39,163 nt of DNA from Heliobacterium mobile (GTDB lineage Bacteria > Bacillota > Desulfitobacteriia > Heliobacteriales > Heliobacteriaceae). Made by a program: the position numbers and the translations under genes. Within the stretch, counting starts at the first letter, position 1; every line of letters starts with the position of its first letter. This document shows positions 6,792 to 14,249 of this stretch, piece after piece. The stretch is taken from NCBI RefSeq assembly GCF_009720735.1, contig NZ_WNKU01000031.1, positions 1-39,163 of the forward strand. Reading direction: 5' to 3'. Under the pieces are notes generated by a model, which searched no databases, was not told the DNA's origin, and was given only the letters and a program-made list of their open reading frames with translations.

Positions 6792-9700
6792 ATGGGAGTT
6801 ATTGAGAACCCGATGACAATTATTACAAACATGAAACGGGCCATTATCGTCTGTGATGAGAATATGTATATCCAATTCGTAAATCCGGCTGCGGAAGGTT
6901 TACTCGGTATAAAGGCTTCTACACTCGAAGGTACTCATTTTTACGAGGTCTGCCAAGCCAGCTCAACACTTGACGAAATCACTCCGCTATATGCTGACGA
7001 TTCCACTTTAGCCGGTTATATCGTCGAATTGAAAAATACTGAATCTTCTTGCACAACTTCGCGATTTCCGTCGCTGCTAAAGGCGATTCCCGACCCGATC
7101 ATTACGTTAGATTTAGAGGGACGAATCACAGGGCTCTACGGTTGTTGGCAGTATGATACACAGATTCAATGGAACGGCACACAACTGCTGATGAACCAGA
7201 TATTGGGGAAAACCCACCGGGACATTTTAGGTGAAGAGGATGCCATCGCCCACGAAAAGGCTATTGCTCAGGCTTTGATCGGGGAAACCGCCCTCTGCGA
7301 GTGGAAAATGAAGGTTCCCGAGGGGTTCCGTTATTACCTCACCTCCTACTCCCCCGTTATGGATCATGACGGCAACATCAGCGAACTCATCGGGATTGGA
7401 CGAGACATCACCGAACAGGAAGAACGGAAGCTGCAGTTGGAGTTGGAAGAGCAGCGTTTCCATAGCGTCATCAACTCCCTCGATGAATACATCTGGGAAG
7501 TGGATCTCCAAGGCAATTTTATCTACGTCTCAGACCGTGCGGAAGACATCTTGGGAATGCCCAAAGAAGAATTAATCGGGAAAGATTCCACTGCTGGTGT
7601 GGAACCGGCAGAATTGGAAAAGTTCAGATCCACCGTTCGTAAAGCGGTTCAGAAAAAGGAACCTTTTTTCGATGTAGAAATTATTCGGAAAACACCCTCT
7701 AGACGATGTTGGCTGAGTTTGAGCGGGATACCGGTCTTCGATAAAAAAAATCGACTCGTGGCCTATCGAGGCGCGACACTAGACATCACCAAACAAAAAC
7801 AAATGGAGGCAACACTGCGAGACAGCGAGGAAAGCTACCGCTCGATTATCACCTCTATGGCCGAAGGGGTCATCGTCACCGACAGAGCAGGCATGATCAT
7901 CAAAGCGAATCCTACCGCCGAGAACATATTGGGTTTTTCATTCGATGAGATTCAAGGGCGTTCCTGCTTTGATCCTTCATGGGAAATGTATCTCGACGAT
8001 GATAGCCCTGTCACGAGAGACAATCATCCTGCCATGGTGACTTTGCAAAGCCGATCTGCTTCACGAAACGTAGTCATGAGAAAAAATACTCCCACTGGTG
8101 AACCCCTTTGGATTCAGCACAATTCGGAGCCCTTGTTTCGCATCGGATCCGAAGAACCCTACGCTGTCGTATCCACCTTTTCCGATATTTCCGCACGAAG
8201 AAACATGGAAGAGGAACTGAAAAAGGCCCGGCAAAAGGCCCTTGAGGCCAGCCGTACTAAAAGTGATTTTCTCGCGATGATGAGTCACGAAATCCGAACT
8301 CCCATGAACGGAATCATGGGAATGTCCACATTACTTCTCGACACCGCACTCAACCGTCAGCAACGAGAATACGCCCATGTCATCAAAGATTCATCGGAAG
8401 TCTTGCTGAACGTGCTCAACGATATTTTGGATTATTCCAAGGTGGAAGCGGGTAAGTTGGTACTCGAAAACCTGGACTTCCACCTACCGGGAATCGTCAG
8501 CAACGTCATTACCTTATTTCAACAAAAGGCCCTTGAAAAGGGCATCAGCTTAACCTCTTCTATAGCATCAGAAGTGGAAGCCTGGGTGAAGGGCGATCCG
8601 ACCCGATTACAGCAGGTTTTGACGAATCTCGTCAGTAATGCCGTCAAATTCACTCACTCGGGGCAAGTAACCGTCCGCCTTTGGAAGGAAGCGACAACCC
8701 CACATCAATCCAGACTTCGCTTTGAAGTTACCGATACGGGGATTGGCATTGAGAACGCGATGATGGAGCAAATTTTTCAACCTTTTCACCAAGCGGACAG
8801 TTCCACATCCCGTAAATTCGGTGGAACTGGACTTGGTTTGGCTATCACTGGGCAACTGGTCAAACTCATGGGCGGAAATATCGGGGCGCTCAGCGAGCCT
8901 GGGAAAGGATCGACCTTCTGGTTTTCTATCCCCTTCCAACGTCCTCTCGCACAACTCTCGATAGGGCTTGGCAAAGACCATCCGCTCCCGCAGAAACCGG
9001 ATTTCCCCCGGTGGAATATCCCTCTCCCGGTACTGCTCGTAGAAGATAGCCCGGTGAATCAGCGATTGGCGATCACGATTCTTACCAAGATGGGTTTGAT
9101 GGTTCATGGGGCAAACAACGGGATTGAGGCGGTAAAAGCGACGGCGGAAACGGAATATGCGATCATTTTTATGGATTGTCAAATGCCCGAAATGGACGGA
9201 TTTGAAGCGACTAAAATCATTCGCAGTCAACAAGCCAAAACGGGACGGCATGTGCCGATCATCGCCATGACCGCCTTGGCCATGTCCGGAGACCGGGAGC
9301 GGTGCCTTAACGTCGGAATGGACGATTATCTCAGTAAGCCTGTTCTCATGGAGCAACTGATCAGGCTGCTCGATAAGTGGCTTCCCTACGAGAGATCTAC
9401 AGTTGTACAGCCCCCTGCGAACAGCCATAACAATCAATTCCCCGCTGTCTCACCAGAGGAGGATGCCACTGTTATCGATCTGACGGTTTTAAAGAATATA
9501 CTGGCCATGGGCGACGACGATCATGTTGAGTTTCTTACGTTATTACTTCAAATCTATTTGGAAGACGCACAGAAGTTAATGACATCGTTGCGACAAGCAG
9601 TAAAGATACAAGACGCAACAGGTATTCATAAAGCCTGCCATGCCTTAAAGTCCAGCAGCGCGAGCATCGGAGCAAAAGATCTTGCATCGCTCTGCGCACG

Positions 9701-9830
9701 GGTTGAACAGCTTGGACGCACGGGAGAGCTGGAGAATATGGGGCTATTTTTCACTCAAATCGAAGAGAAGTATACCGAAGCAGTATCTCGGTTAAATCGC
9801 TTGGTGGAATGTCCGGACTTGCTTAACTAA
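6792..9830 (+). CDS. Soluble hybrid sensor histidine kinase (PAS x4-HisKA-HATPase-REC-HPt)
   Basis: This large signalling protein has 1012 residues from the ATG at 6792 (AAAGGTG upstream; a GTG at 6783 is in frame). About four PAS-like domains (roughly 12-85, 92-210, 223-335, 346-470) precede the dimerisation/phosphoacceptor H box [10 protein letters not shown] (His499). The ATPase domain has N, G1 (DTGIGI) and G2 (GGTGLGLAI) boxes. A receiver domain near 747-860 has its phospho-acceptor Asp795 in FMDCQMPEMDG, and the C-terminal HPt domain has HALKSSSASIG (His950). No membrane segment is visible, so it senses cytoplasmic signals. It has every phosphorelay step except an output regulator, and no regulator gene is adjacent. 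In spore formers, such orphan kinases often feed Spo0A (inference). The deacetylase gene follows after 18 bases. Confidence 0.93.
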   Translation: MGVIENPMTIITNMKRAIIVCDENMYIQFVNPAAEGLLGIKASTLEGTHFYEVCQASSTLDEITPLYADDSTLAGYIVELKNTESSCTTSRFPSLLKAIPDPIITLDLEGRITGLYGCWQYDTQIQWNGTQLLMNQILGKTHRDILGEEDAIAHEKAIAQALIGETALCEWKMKVPEGFRYYLTSYSPVMDHDGNISELIGIGRDITEQEERKLQLELEEQRFHSVINSLDEYIWEVDLQGNFIYVSDRAEDILGMPKEELIGKDSTAGVEPAELEKFRSTVRKAVQKKEPFFDVEIIRKTPSRRCWLSLSGIPVFDKKNRLVAYRGATLDITKQKQMEATLRDSEESYRSIITSMAEGVIVTDRAGMIIKANPTAENILGFSFDEIQGRSCFDPSWEMYLDDDSPVTRDNHPAMVTLQSRSASRNVVMRKNTPTGEPLWIQHNSEPLFRIGSEEPYAVVSTFSDISARRNMEEELKKARQKALEASRTKSDFLAMMSHEIRTPMNGIMGMSTLLLDTALNRQQREYAHVIKDSSEVLLNVLNDILDYSKVEAGKLVLENLDFHLPGIVSNVITLFQQKALEKGISLTSSIASEVEAWVKGDPTRLQQVLTNLVSNAVKFTHSGQVTVRLWKEATTPHQSRLRFEVTDTGIGIENAMMEQIFQPFHQADSSTSRKFGGTGLGLAITGQLVKLMGGNIGALSEPGKGSTFWFSIPFQRPLAQLSIGLGKDHPLPQKPDFPRWNIPLPVLLVEDSPVNQRLAITILTKMGLMVHGANNGIEAVKATAETEYAIIFMDCQMPEMDGFEATKIIRSQQAKTGRHVPIIAMTALAMSGDRERCLNVGMDDYLSKPVLMEQLIRLLDKWLPYERSTVVQPPANSHNNQFPAVSPEEDATVIDLTVLKNILAMGDDDHVEFLTLLLQIYLEDAQKLMTSLRQAVKIQDATGIHKACHALKSSSASIGAKDLASLCARVEQLGRTGELENMGLFFTQIEEKYTEAVSRLNRLVECPDLLN

Positions 9831-9848
9831 TGCATGTGGAGGCATTGA

Positions 9849-10754
9849 ATGTCAAGAACAGCTAGATGGATGACGATATTTCTGGCCGGGATAATCATAG
9901 CGACTGCGTTGTATTTGACCTTTTTGGGAATGAAAAAAAATATTCAACCCGATTCCCAAGCAACTACTTCTAGAGAAGAACCCTTTTCGACCACGCAGTC
10001 GCCTCATGCCCCGCTTTCGAAATCAGACGAAGTCAGTTTTGGCAGAACCATCCGAGGAGATACTCGATCGATGACAGAGAAAACCCTGGCTCGTTGGCAA
10101 GAGTGGCGTCGAGCTGTGGAGCTATTGTCTACCCAAAACCCGGATACGTTGTTTATTGGAGGTCCCTCGGATAAGAAAACACTTTGTTTGACCTTCGATG
10201 ATGGGCCCGATAATCGCAACACACCGAAAGTCTTAGAAATTCTTCAGAAAGAACAGGTTCGTGCCACCTTTTTCTTTTTAGGAAATAACGCTGAACAGTA
10301 CAAAAAAATTGTCAAACAAGCTTATGATGCCGGTCATGTAATTGGCAGTCATAGTTTTGATCATCCCTACCTAACTAAAAAAACGGAACCGCAGTTAGAA
10401 GAACAAATTCATCAAACAGAAGAAAGCTTGTCCAAAATTATCGGAAAGCGTCCTGCGCTATTGCGTCCCCCCTATGGAGATGTGAACGCTTCCGTATTGA
10501 ACGTATTAAGTAAAAAAGGATATAAACTGGTTCTCTGGTCACTCGATACCTTTGATTGGAACCAAAAAACAAATACAGAAATCGTTGATTATGTTACGAA
10601 TAACGTCCGACCGGGCGATATTATCTTGATGCACAGTGCTGATAACGGTTCAGCTTCCGTAAAGGCCTTACCGTCAATCATTTCTGCTCTCAAGCATGCA
10701 GGATACAGCTTTAGTACTGTAGACGAGGTGTTGGGGGTCAACCCTTATCAGTAA
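9849..10754 (+). CDS. Membrane-anchored polysaccharide deacetylase (NodB/CE4)
   Basis: This 301-residue CE4-family enzyme is expected to remove acetyl groups from amino sugars of peptidoglycan or another cell-wall glycan outside the membrane. An N-terminal signal-anchor (residues 8-27) and a ~75-residue linker precede the NodB domain. Motif 1 is TFDDGPD (Asp117, Asp118), motif 2 is HSFDHP with metal-binding His168 and His172, motif 3 is RPPYGD (206-211), motif 4 is around WSLDTFDW, and LMHS supplies the last histidine. The GGAG box six bases before the ATG and an 18-base gap after the kinase gene suggest cotranscription. The PdaA/PdaB family acts in spore cortex or germination; which subtype this is cannot be decided here. 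Confidence 0.92.
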   Translation: MSRTARWMTIFLAGIIIATALYLTFLGMKKNIQPDSQATTSREEPFSTTQSPHAPLSKSDEVSFGRTIRGDTRSMTEKTLARWQEWRRAVELLSTQNPDTLFIGGPSDKKTLCLTFDDGPDNRNTPKVLEILQKEQVRATFFFLGNNAEQYKKIVKQAYDAGHVIGSHSFDHPYLTKKTEPQLEEQIHQTEESLSKIIGKRPALLRPPYGDVNASVLNVLSKKGYKLVLWSLDTFDWNQKTNTEIVDYVTNNVRPGDIILMHSADNGSASVKALPSIISALKHAGYSFSTVDEVLGVNPYQ

Positions 10755-10786
10755 CCAGCTTAGATCATGAATCGCAGGCCCACCCA

Positions 10787-10824
10787 TAAAAATGAGGTCC
10801 GGGATATTTATCCTGGGCCTCATT
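10787..10824 (-). terminator. Terminator of the small zinc-ribbon gene
   Basis: On the minus strand AATGAGG-CCCAGGAT-AAAT-ATCCCGGA-CCTCATT is followed by TTTTT. The stem begins inside the stop codon of the minus-strand gene at 10820. It may also act weakly for the deacetylase gene on the plus strand. Confidence 0.75.
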
Positions 10825-11134
10825 CTTGTGTGAAATCAAAAAGATTCAATTCTCTATCACCCTTACGCAATCGCTTTCGATCCGCCTTCCGTACAGCCGC
10901 TTCGAAAGACCGGTCTAAAGAGTTGTTTTTCATCAGACCGTTATACCGGCGGATATGGAAGTCCCGTGTCGTCATGCTGCATTTGGAACATTTGGCAACG
11001 CTCAAACATTCGTCCCAGATAAATTCGACTTCTCGACCACAGTACGGACACCAGGCGTCGCCAGAGCGAAATTTTGGTTTATAGCCGTCCGGTGGAACTG
11101 TTAGCTTAGGAGGTATCGCTATTCTCTCCCTCAT
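10820..11134 (-). CDS. Zinc-ribbon protein of unknown function
   Basis: The 104-residue protein has a treble-clef or zinc-ribbon-like arrangement: CPYC (Cys29, Cys32), a further Cys43, and CSKC (Cys49, Cys52). The C-terminal half is strongly basic (RKADRKRLRKGDRE), compatible with nucleic-acid contact. The ATG at 11134 lacks a clear ribosome binding site, so the start is uncertain, though codon use and terminator placement support a real gene. A U-tailed hairpin overlaps the stop. I do not recognise a named family. It is a single gene between convergent and co-directional small genes. Confidence 0.65.
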   Translation of the reverse strand: MRERIAIPPKLTVPPDGYKPKFRSGDAWCPYCGREVEFIWDECLSVAKCSKCSMTTRDFHIRRYNGLMKNNSLDRSFEAAVRKADRKRLRKGDRELNLFDFTQE

Positions 11135-11270
11135 TCAAGGATTACAGTGCTTTGTGTAAATCCTTCTATATTTGGCCGGACTTTCCCTCTTTCTTACGCT
11201 TACCTCCGGAACATTTCAAGAAAAAAACATCAGCCCCAAATCTCAACGGGAACAATAGGCAACCAGCTAC

Positions 11271-11306
11271 AAAAAAGCCCCGTCTTCCGTAATTGGAAAA
11301 CCGAGC
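11271..11306 (-). terminator. Terminator of the 85-codon gene
   Basis: On the minus strand GCTCGGTTTTCC-AATTAC-GGAAGACGGGGC pairs over 12 positions, with one mismatch and two G-U pairs, followed by TTTTTT. It lies 28 bases after the stop codon at 11334. Confidence 0.7.
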
Positions 11307-11333
11307 TGTTATAAATCAATGATATATTTTTCT

Positions 11334-11591
11334 TCATACATAGAAAGCTATGGTTCCACTCCGTTGTGCATTCGTCACGATTTTGATTTTTCGCCCATTC
11401 GGAACTGTATGCAGGGAAACTAATTCGCCGCCATGAGTGATAGCATGTTCATTGGATGTCCAGGTTTCCGGTGAAACTAAACCCCAATCTCCGGCAAAAT
11501 GACGCATAAACAACGCTCCAAATATGTCCAAGGAGAAATCAGAACAAAACAATTCCGGGTGCATCGACGTAATACCTGCGTCAAACTTCAT
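11334..11591 (-). CDS. Hypothetical protein (85 aa), GDWG-motif type
   Basis: This small soluble protein of 85 residues has the segment RHFAGDWG followed by an acidic/polar stretch and ends KIKIVTNAQRSGTIAFYV. I recall short proteins with HxxGDWG and an ITxAxRS ending that are often labelled 'plasmid-related' without a known function; this one seems to belong to them (low certainty). The start ATG at 11591 has a GGTGG box 11 bases upstream, weaker than its neighbours. A terminator follows. No metal-binding cysteines or membrane segments are seen. Confidence 0.55.
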   Translation of the reverse strand: MKFDAGITSMHPELFCSDFSLDIFGALFMRHFAGDWGLVSPETWTSNEHAITHGGELVSLHTVPNGRKIKIVTNAQRSGTIAFYV

Positions 11592-11735
11592 ATGATGTCG
11601 TCGCCACCTTCACAATAATCCCTCTGCAACAATTATATCTTCATTGCACAAGTCCTGCAATTACTTTATACATGTACTAATAGGTACGAACCCTCGACTA
11701 TACGCCGCTAAGGACGCTCCTGTGCGAAATGCTTG

Positions 11736-11778
11736 CAAAAAAATAAAAGCAGTCAACCAACAACGGGCTGAACTGCTT
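11736..11778 (-). terminator. Ferredoxin gene terminator
   Basis: On the minus strand AAGCAGTTCAGCC-CGTTGTT-GGTTGACTGCTT forms a 12-bp stem followed by TTATTTTTTT. It lies 33 bases after the ferredoxin stop. Confidence 0.8.
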
Positions 11779-11810
11779 ACAATTGCTCAACGGTGTTCTT
11801 TACTGCTCTT

Positions 11811-11987
11811 CTACACTGATTTAATGCAATCTACGGGACAGGCATCGGCACAGGCACCACAATCGATACAAGCAGATTCGTGGATAACTCGTTTGCTATC
11901 TTCACGTTCAGAAATGCAAGAAACCGGACAGCCGCCTTCACAAGCTCCGCAAGCGATGCAGTCATCGGCGTTAATACGATATGCCAT
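11811..11987 (-). CDS. 2[4Fe-4S] bacterial-type ferredoxin
   Basis: This 58-residue low-potential electron carrier has two classical cluster motifs: CIACGACEGGCP near residues 10-21 and CIDCGACADACP near 40-51. Each supplies CxxCxxCxxxCP, so two [4Fe-4S] clusters are expected. I start at the ATG at 11987 because AAAGGAGG lies seven bases before it; an in-frame ATG six codons upstream overlaps that box. The gene is monocistronic with its own terminator. Such clostridial ferredoxins serve fermentative, hydrogen or nitrogen metabolism; the partner cannot be told from this neighbourhood. Confidence 0.95.
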   Translation of the reverse strand: MAYRINADDCIACGACEGGCPVSCISEREDSKRVIHESACIDCGACADACPVDCIKSV

Positions 11988-12122
11988 GAAAGAGCCTCCT
12001 TTCATTTATTGTGATTTTCGGTACAATGTAATGTTTCGCGGCTTATATTCTAATTTCCTTCTGAATCAGCCACGAATTGACGCCTTTCTTGCTGCATTAA
12101 AGCTCCCCCATCCCTCCTACAC

Positions 12123-12161
12123 AAAAAACAAGCGCTCGGCAACATTGTGACCGAACGCTTG
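12123..12161 (-). terminator. Terminator of the membrane-protein pair
   Basis: On the minus strand CAAGCGTTCGG and CCGAGCGCTTG pair over 11 positions with one G-U, followed by TTTTTT. It lies 49 bases after the stop of the 159-codon gene. Confidence 0.82.
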
Positions 12162-12209
12162 CTAAACCCACTTCCCATTCCTGAATGCTTATTTCCGTAT
12201 ACTGTACAG

Positions 12210-12689
12210 CTATGCTCTCAAGGATGGTTCTTTTACCCTTCCTACCGTCAGTACCCCAAATTTCCACAAGGTCTCCGTGACCAGTTCAACCTGTTCCTCC
12301 GTACATTGGACAATGACACAGATTTCAGGAAGCCTTTTCGAACGAGTTTTGTGTATTCCCTTTTTTACGAAAAGATATAATCCAAACCCTACGATAAATC
12401 CGCCCACGGCAGCAGAAAGACCGCTAAAAATAGGACCCCAAGCCAATTTAAAACCGACACTCGTACCGATGACAGCACAAGCGGTAGCAAAGGCCGTACC
12501 GACTTCAATCGCGTTGGGATAGAGGTCAGTTGGCTTGCTTAAAAATTGGTTGGGGTTCTTCGGGTCCGTATCCATTAGAATCACGAGTATATGTTTGCGC
12601 GCAATGCCATCATGTTCCAACAAGGATAAAGCTTGCTCTAGCTCTAAAGAATGTTCAAATGTTCCTATAACCAACAATCCTTTTACCAC
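12210..12689 (-). CDS. Small membrane protein with glycine-rich hydrophobic core
   Basis: The 159-residue protein opens with a ferredoxin-like or ACT-like strand (LVIGTFEHSLELEQALSLLE) and a helix. A hydrophobic Gly/Ala-rich stretch (about residues 62-108) follows that could form one or two helices (TSVGFKLAWGPIFSGLSAAV). It ends with another mixed alpha/beta segment. The layout resembles small 'general stress' proteins with a glycine-zipper core, but I do not recognise a family. The GTG at 12689 directly follows the stop codon of the upstream gene in the same frame; a TTG at 12677, spaced better from AGGTGG, is an alternative. Translational coupling with the upstream membrane gene is likely. 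Confidence 0.68.
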   Translation of the reverse strand: MVKGLLVIGTFEHSLELEQALSLLEHDGIARKHILVILMDTDPKNPNQFLSKPTDLYPNAIEVGTAFATACAVIGTSVGFKLAWGPIFSGLSAAVGGFIVGFGLYLFVKKGIHKTRSKRLPEICVIVQCTEEQVELVTETLWKFGVLTVGRVKEPSLRA

Positions 12690-13451
12690 CTACCGTGGGA
12701 ACAATCGAACTTCAGAATGAGAGTAGCGTTCCGCAAGAAACTGCCGTTGCTCTATCCGAAAAAGTCGATTATGTTCTCTAGCCATGATATACGCGTAATA
12801 AGTCGATCCTCCGACGACGGATGGCATAAAAAGCAGCCATTGAGGATGAAGTACAGCGATTGATTCCTGAAAGTTTCCAACCATCATGAGAGTTACAGAC
12901 TCATGGGCACGAGATAAAGTTAAGTAGATCCACCACCACATCATCGCGTAAAAGGCTAAAGCAAACTGATGGTTATATAATTGCCCTAAGCCGGGAAAGA
13001 AGAAGGAGTATAGCGCTGCGAGCCAAGGTTTTTTTGGCTCTATATATTGAAACTCAAGGGGTCTCAGATTTACAGCGGCGACTCGTTCGTTTTCAAGTTG
13101 TGCGAGGTGACATAGTTTGTTCTGTACTAAGGCAGAACGATAACTATCCCAGATGATGAAAAAGTAAATGATAATATATCCAATCGCCCAGCGAGGCTGA
13201 ACGACGGACTTTGCCATATCAAATTCTCCACAGAAAGAGTAAACGATGGCTATATTTATATTAGTGAGATAATTGATAATCACTTCAACTATGGTGAGAA
13301 GCGTTGCCCGGATATATTGATTCAATAAATAGTGGCCGAAGCCCGGAAATGCAGCGGACCACCAAGCAACCACATAAGGATTCTGGCGGTGTAAAAGGTT
13401 AATTCCATATACACTTATGGTTGCAAGGGGACGACGAAGCTGATTTCTCAT
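12690..13451 (-). CDS. Multipass membrane protein with duplicated PGxG(H/Q)xY/L modules
   Basis: The 253-residue protein has about five or six predicted membrane helices. Two similar modules are visible: AAFPGFGHYLLNQYIRA (near 33-49) and SFFFPGLGQLYNHQFALAF (near 149-167). Each has a hydrophobic helix ending in the FPG(F/L)G motif also seen in small TM2-type and DUF5683-like proteins. The duplication suggests two hairpin repeats. The ATG at 13451 follows AAGAGG at good spacing. The 159-codon gene starts immediately after its stop, and both share the terminator at 12123-12161. No catalytic residues are evident and the role is unknown. Confidence 0.75.
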   Translation of the reverse strand: MRNQLRRPLATISVYGINLLHRQNPYVVAWWSAAFPGFGHYLLNQYIRATLLTIVEVIINYLTNINIAIVYSFCGEFDMAKSVVQPRWAIGYIIIYFFIIWDSYRSALVQNKLCHLAQLENERVAAVNLRPLEFQYIEPKKPWLAALYSFFFPGLGQLYNHQFALAFYAMMWWWIYLTLSRAHESVTLMMVGNFQESIAVLHPQWLLFMPSVVGGSTYYAYIMAREHNRLFRIEQRQFLAERYSHSEVRLFPR

Positions 13452-13805
13452 GAGTATAATCCTCTTATTCCATGCGTTGGGAGAGAATAACCCAAATTAT
13501 TTTGGCAGTAAAACTAGTAAATTATTCAAACCTTTCAGTTCTTTAGACACTAAAAATGTCGTCATGATCAGGTCAGACCGCTCAAGCTTTCGCCAACATA
13601 AATGTCTTTCTTTTCAGGGAAGAATATACTCGCACGGAAAATTTTGATTCTACTATGGAGACCTTTTATGGTCTAAAGTACCGTACTACCCGTGTATACT
13701 AAAGATGTAGTCCTGATCTGGTTAGACGCTGCTCTCCTCGATTGCCGTTGGCTAGGGAGGTTTGACGGATATCCCAAGACAGGGCAAAATACGAGGAGGT
13801 TTACT
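13452..13805. other. Divergent intergenic region, 354 bases
   Basis: This gap separates the membrane-protein pair (minus) from the zinc-ribbon gene (plus). I find a small hairpin AGACC-TTTTAT-GGTCT near 13660-13674. A possible -10 (TATACT, near 13695-13700) lies about 105 bases before the plus-strand gene, which would give that mRNA a long leader. No convincing coding sequence is visible. Confidence 0.4.
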
Positions 13806-14105
13806 ATGTTTCAAGACAAGACACTGACCTGTAAAGAGTGCGGAAGTGAGTTCGATTTTACCGCTTCCGAACAAGAGTTCTTCGCCGAAAAAGGATTCAC
13901 AAACGAACCAGGGCGTTGCCCCCAGTGCCGTGCGGCTCGGAAGGCGAACATGAATAATCGTGGTGGTGGCGGATATCGTCAAGAACGAGAAATGTATCCG
14001 GTAACCTGTTCTTCCTGTGGTAAGGAAACGACTGTTCCCTTCCAGCCCCGTGGAGATAAGCCCGTTTACTGTCGCGACTGCTTCCAGCCACGTAACCGCT
14101 GGTAA
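13806..14105 (+). CDS. Double zinc-ribbon protein (CxxC-x17-CxxC type)
   Basis: The 99-residue protein contains four CxxC knuckles: Cys9/Cys12, Cys38/Cys41, Cys68/Cys71 and Cys89/Cys92, giving two complete zinc-ribbon sites. The spacing Cys71-x17-Cys89 matches the small zinc-ribbon family described by a CXXC-x17-CXXC ending. A Gly/Arg-rich linker (NNRGGGGYRQERE) joins the two ribbons and suggests RNA binding. The ATG at 13806 follows GAGGAGGTTTACT; an in-frame extension to 13692 has no ribosome binding site. A strong bidirectional terminator follows. Homologues are often listed as cold-shock or rRNA-associated, but the function is not established. Confidence 0.85.
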   Translation: MFQDKTLTCKECGSEFDFTASEQEFFAEKGFTNEPGRCPQCRAARKANMNNRGGGGYRQEREMYPVTCSSCGKETTVPFQPRGDKPVYCRDCFQPRNRW

Positions 14106-14114
14106 TATCCATGA

Positions 14115-14154
14115 ATAAGAAAAAGCTCGCCGGTATGGGCGGGCTTTTTCTTAT
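14115..14154. terminator. Bidirectional terminator
   Basis: ATAAGAAAAAGCTCGCC-GGTAT-GGGCGGGCTTTTTCTTAT is a long stem with A/T tracts on both sides. It serves the zinc-ribbon gene on plus and the M23 peptidase gene on minus. Confidence 0.9.
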
Positions 14155-14207
14155 CGGACCTTTTTCTCATATGAACAAGTACCTTATTGACGAAGAAGGG
14201 CGGCAGA

Positions 14208-14249
14208 AGAATCCCATGAACTATTTGCCTAAATAGCCCATGGGATTCT
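14208..14249 (-). repeat. Inverted repeat overlapping the M23 gene stop codon
   Basis: Arms AGAATCCCATG (14208-14218) and CATGGGATTCT (14239-14249) are perfect. Inside them CTATTT and AAATAG also pair around a GCCT loop. The stop codon of the M23 peptidase lies in the inner stem. There is no T-run, so it is not a typical terminator. Confidence 0.75.

Noticed and set aside
8607-9437. 276-codon minus-strand open frame inside hybrid kinase 1
   Set aside because: It lies fully antisense to the HATPase/REC coding region and has the His/Arg/Pro-rich composition of a shadow frame. It has no ribosome binding site or recognisable domain.
10767-11084. 105-codon plus-strand frame downstream of the deacetylase
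   Set aside because: It is antisense to the zinc-ribbon gene and begins over the terminator hairpin without a ribosome binding site.
11644-12150. 168-codon plus-strand open frame over the ferredoxin gene
   Set aside because: Its repeated Gln/Ala/Ser stretches are the antisense of the two CxxCxxCxxxCP motifs. The ferredoxin on the minus strand has the ribosome binding site and terminator.
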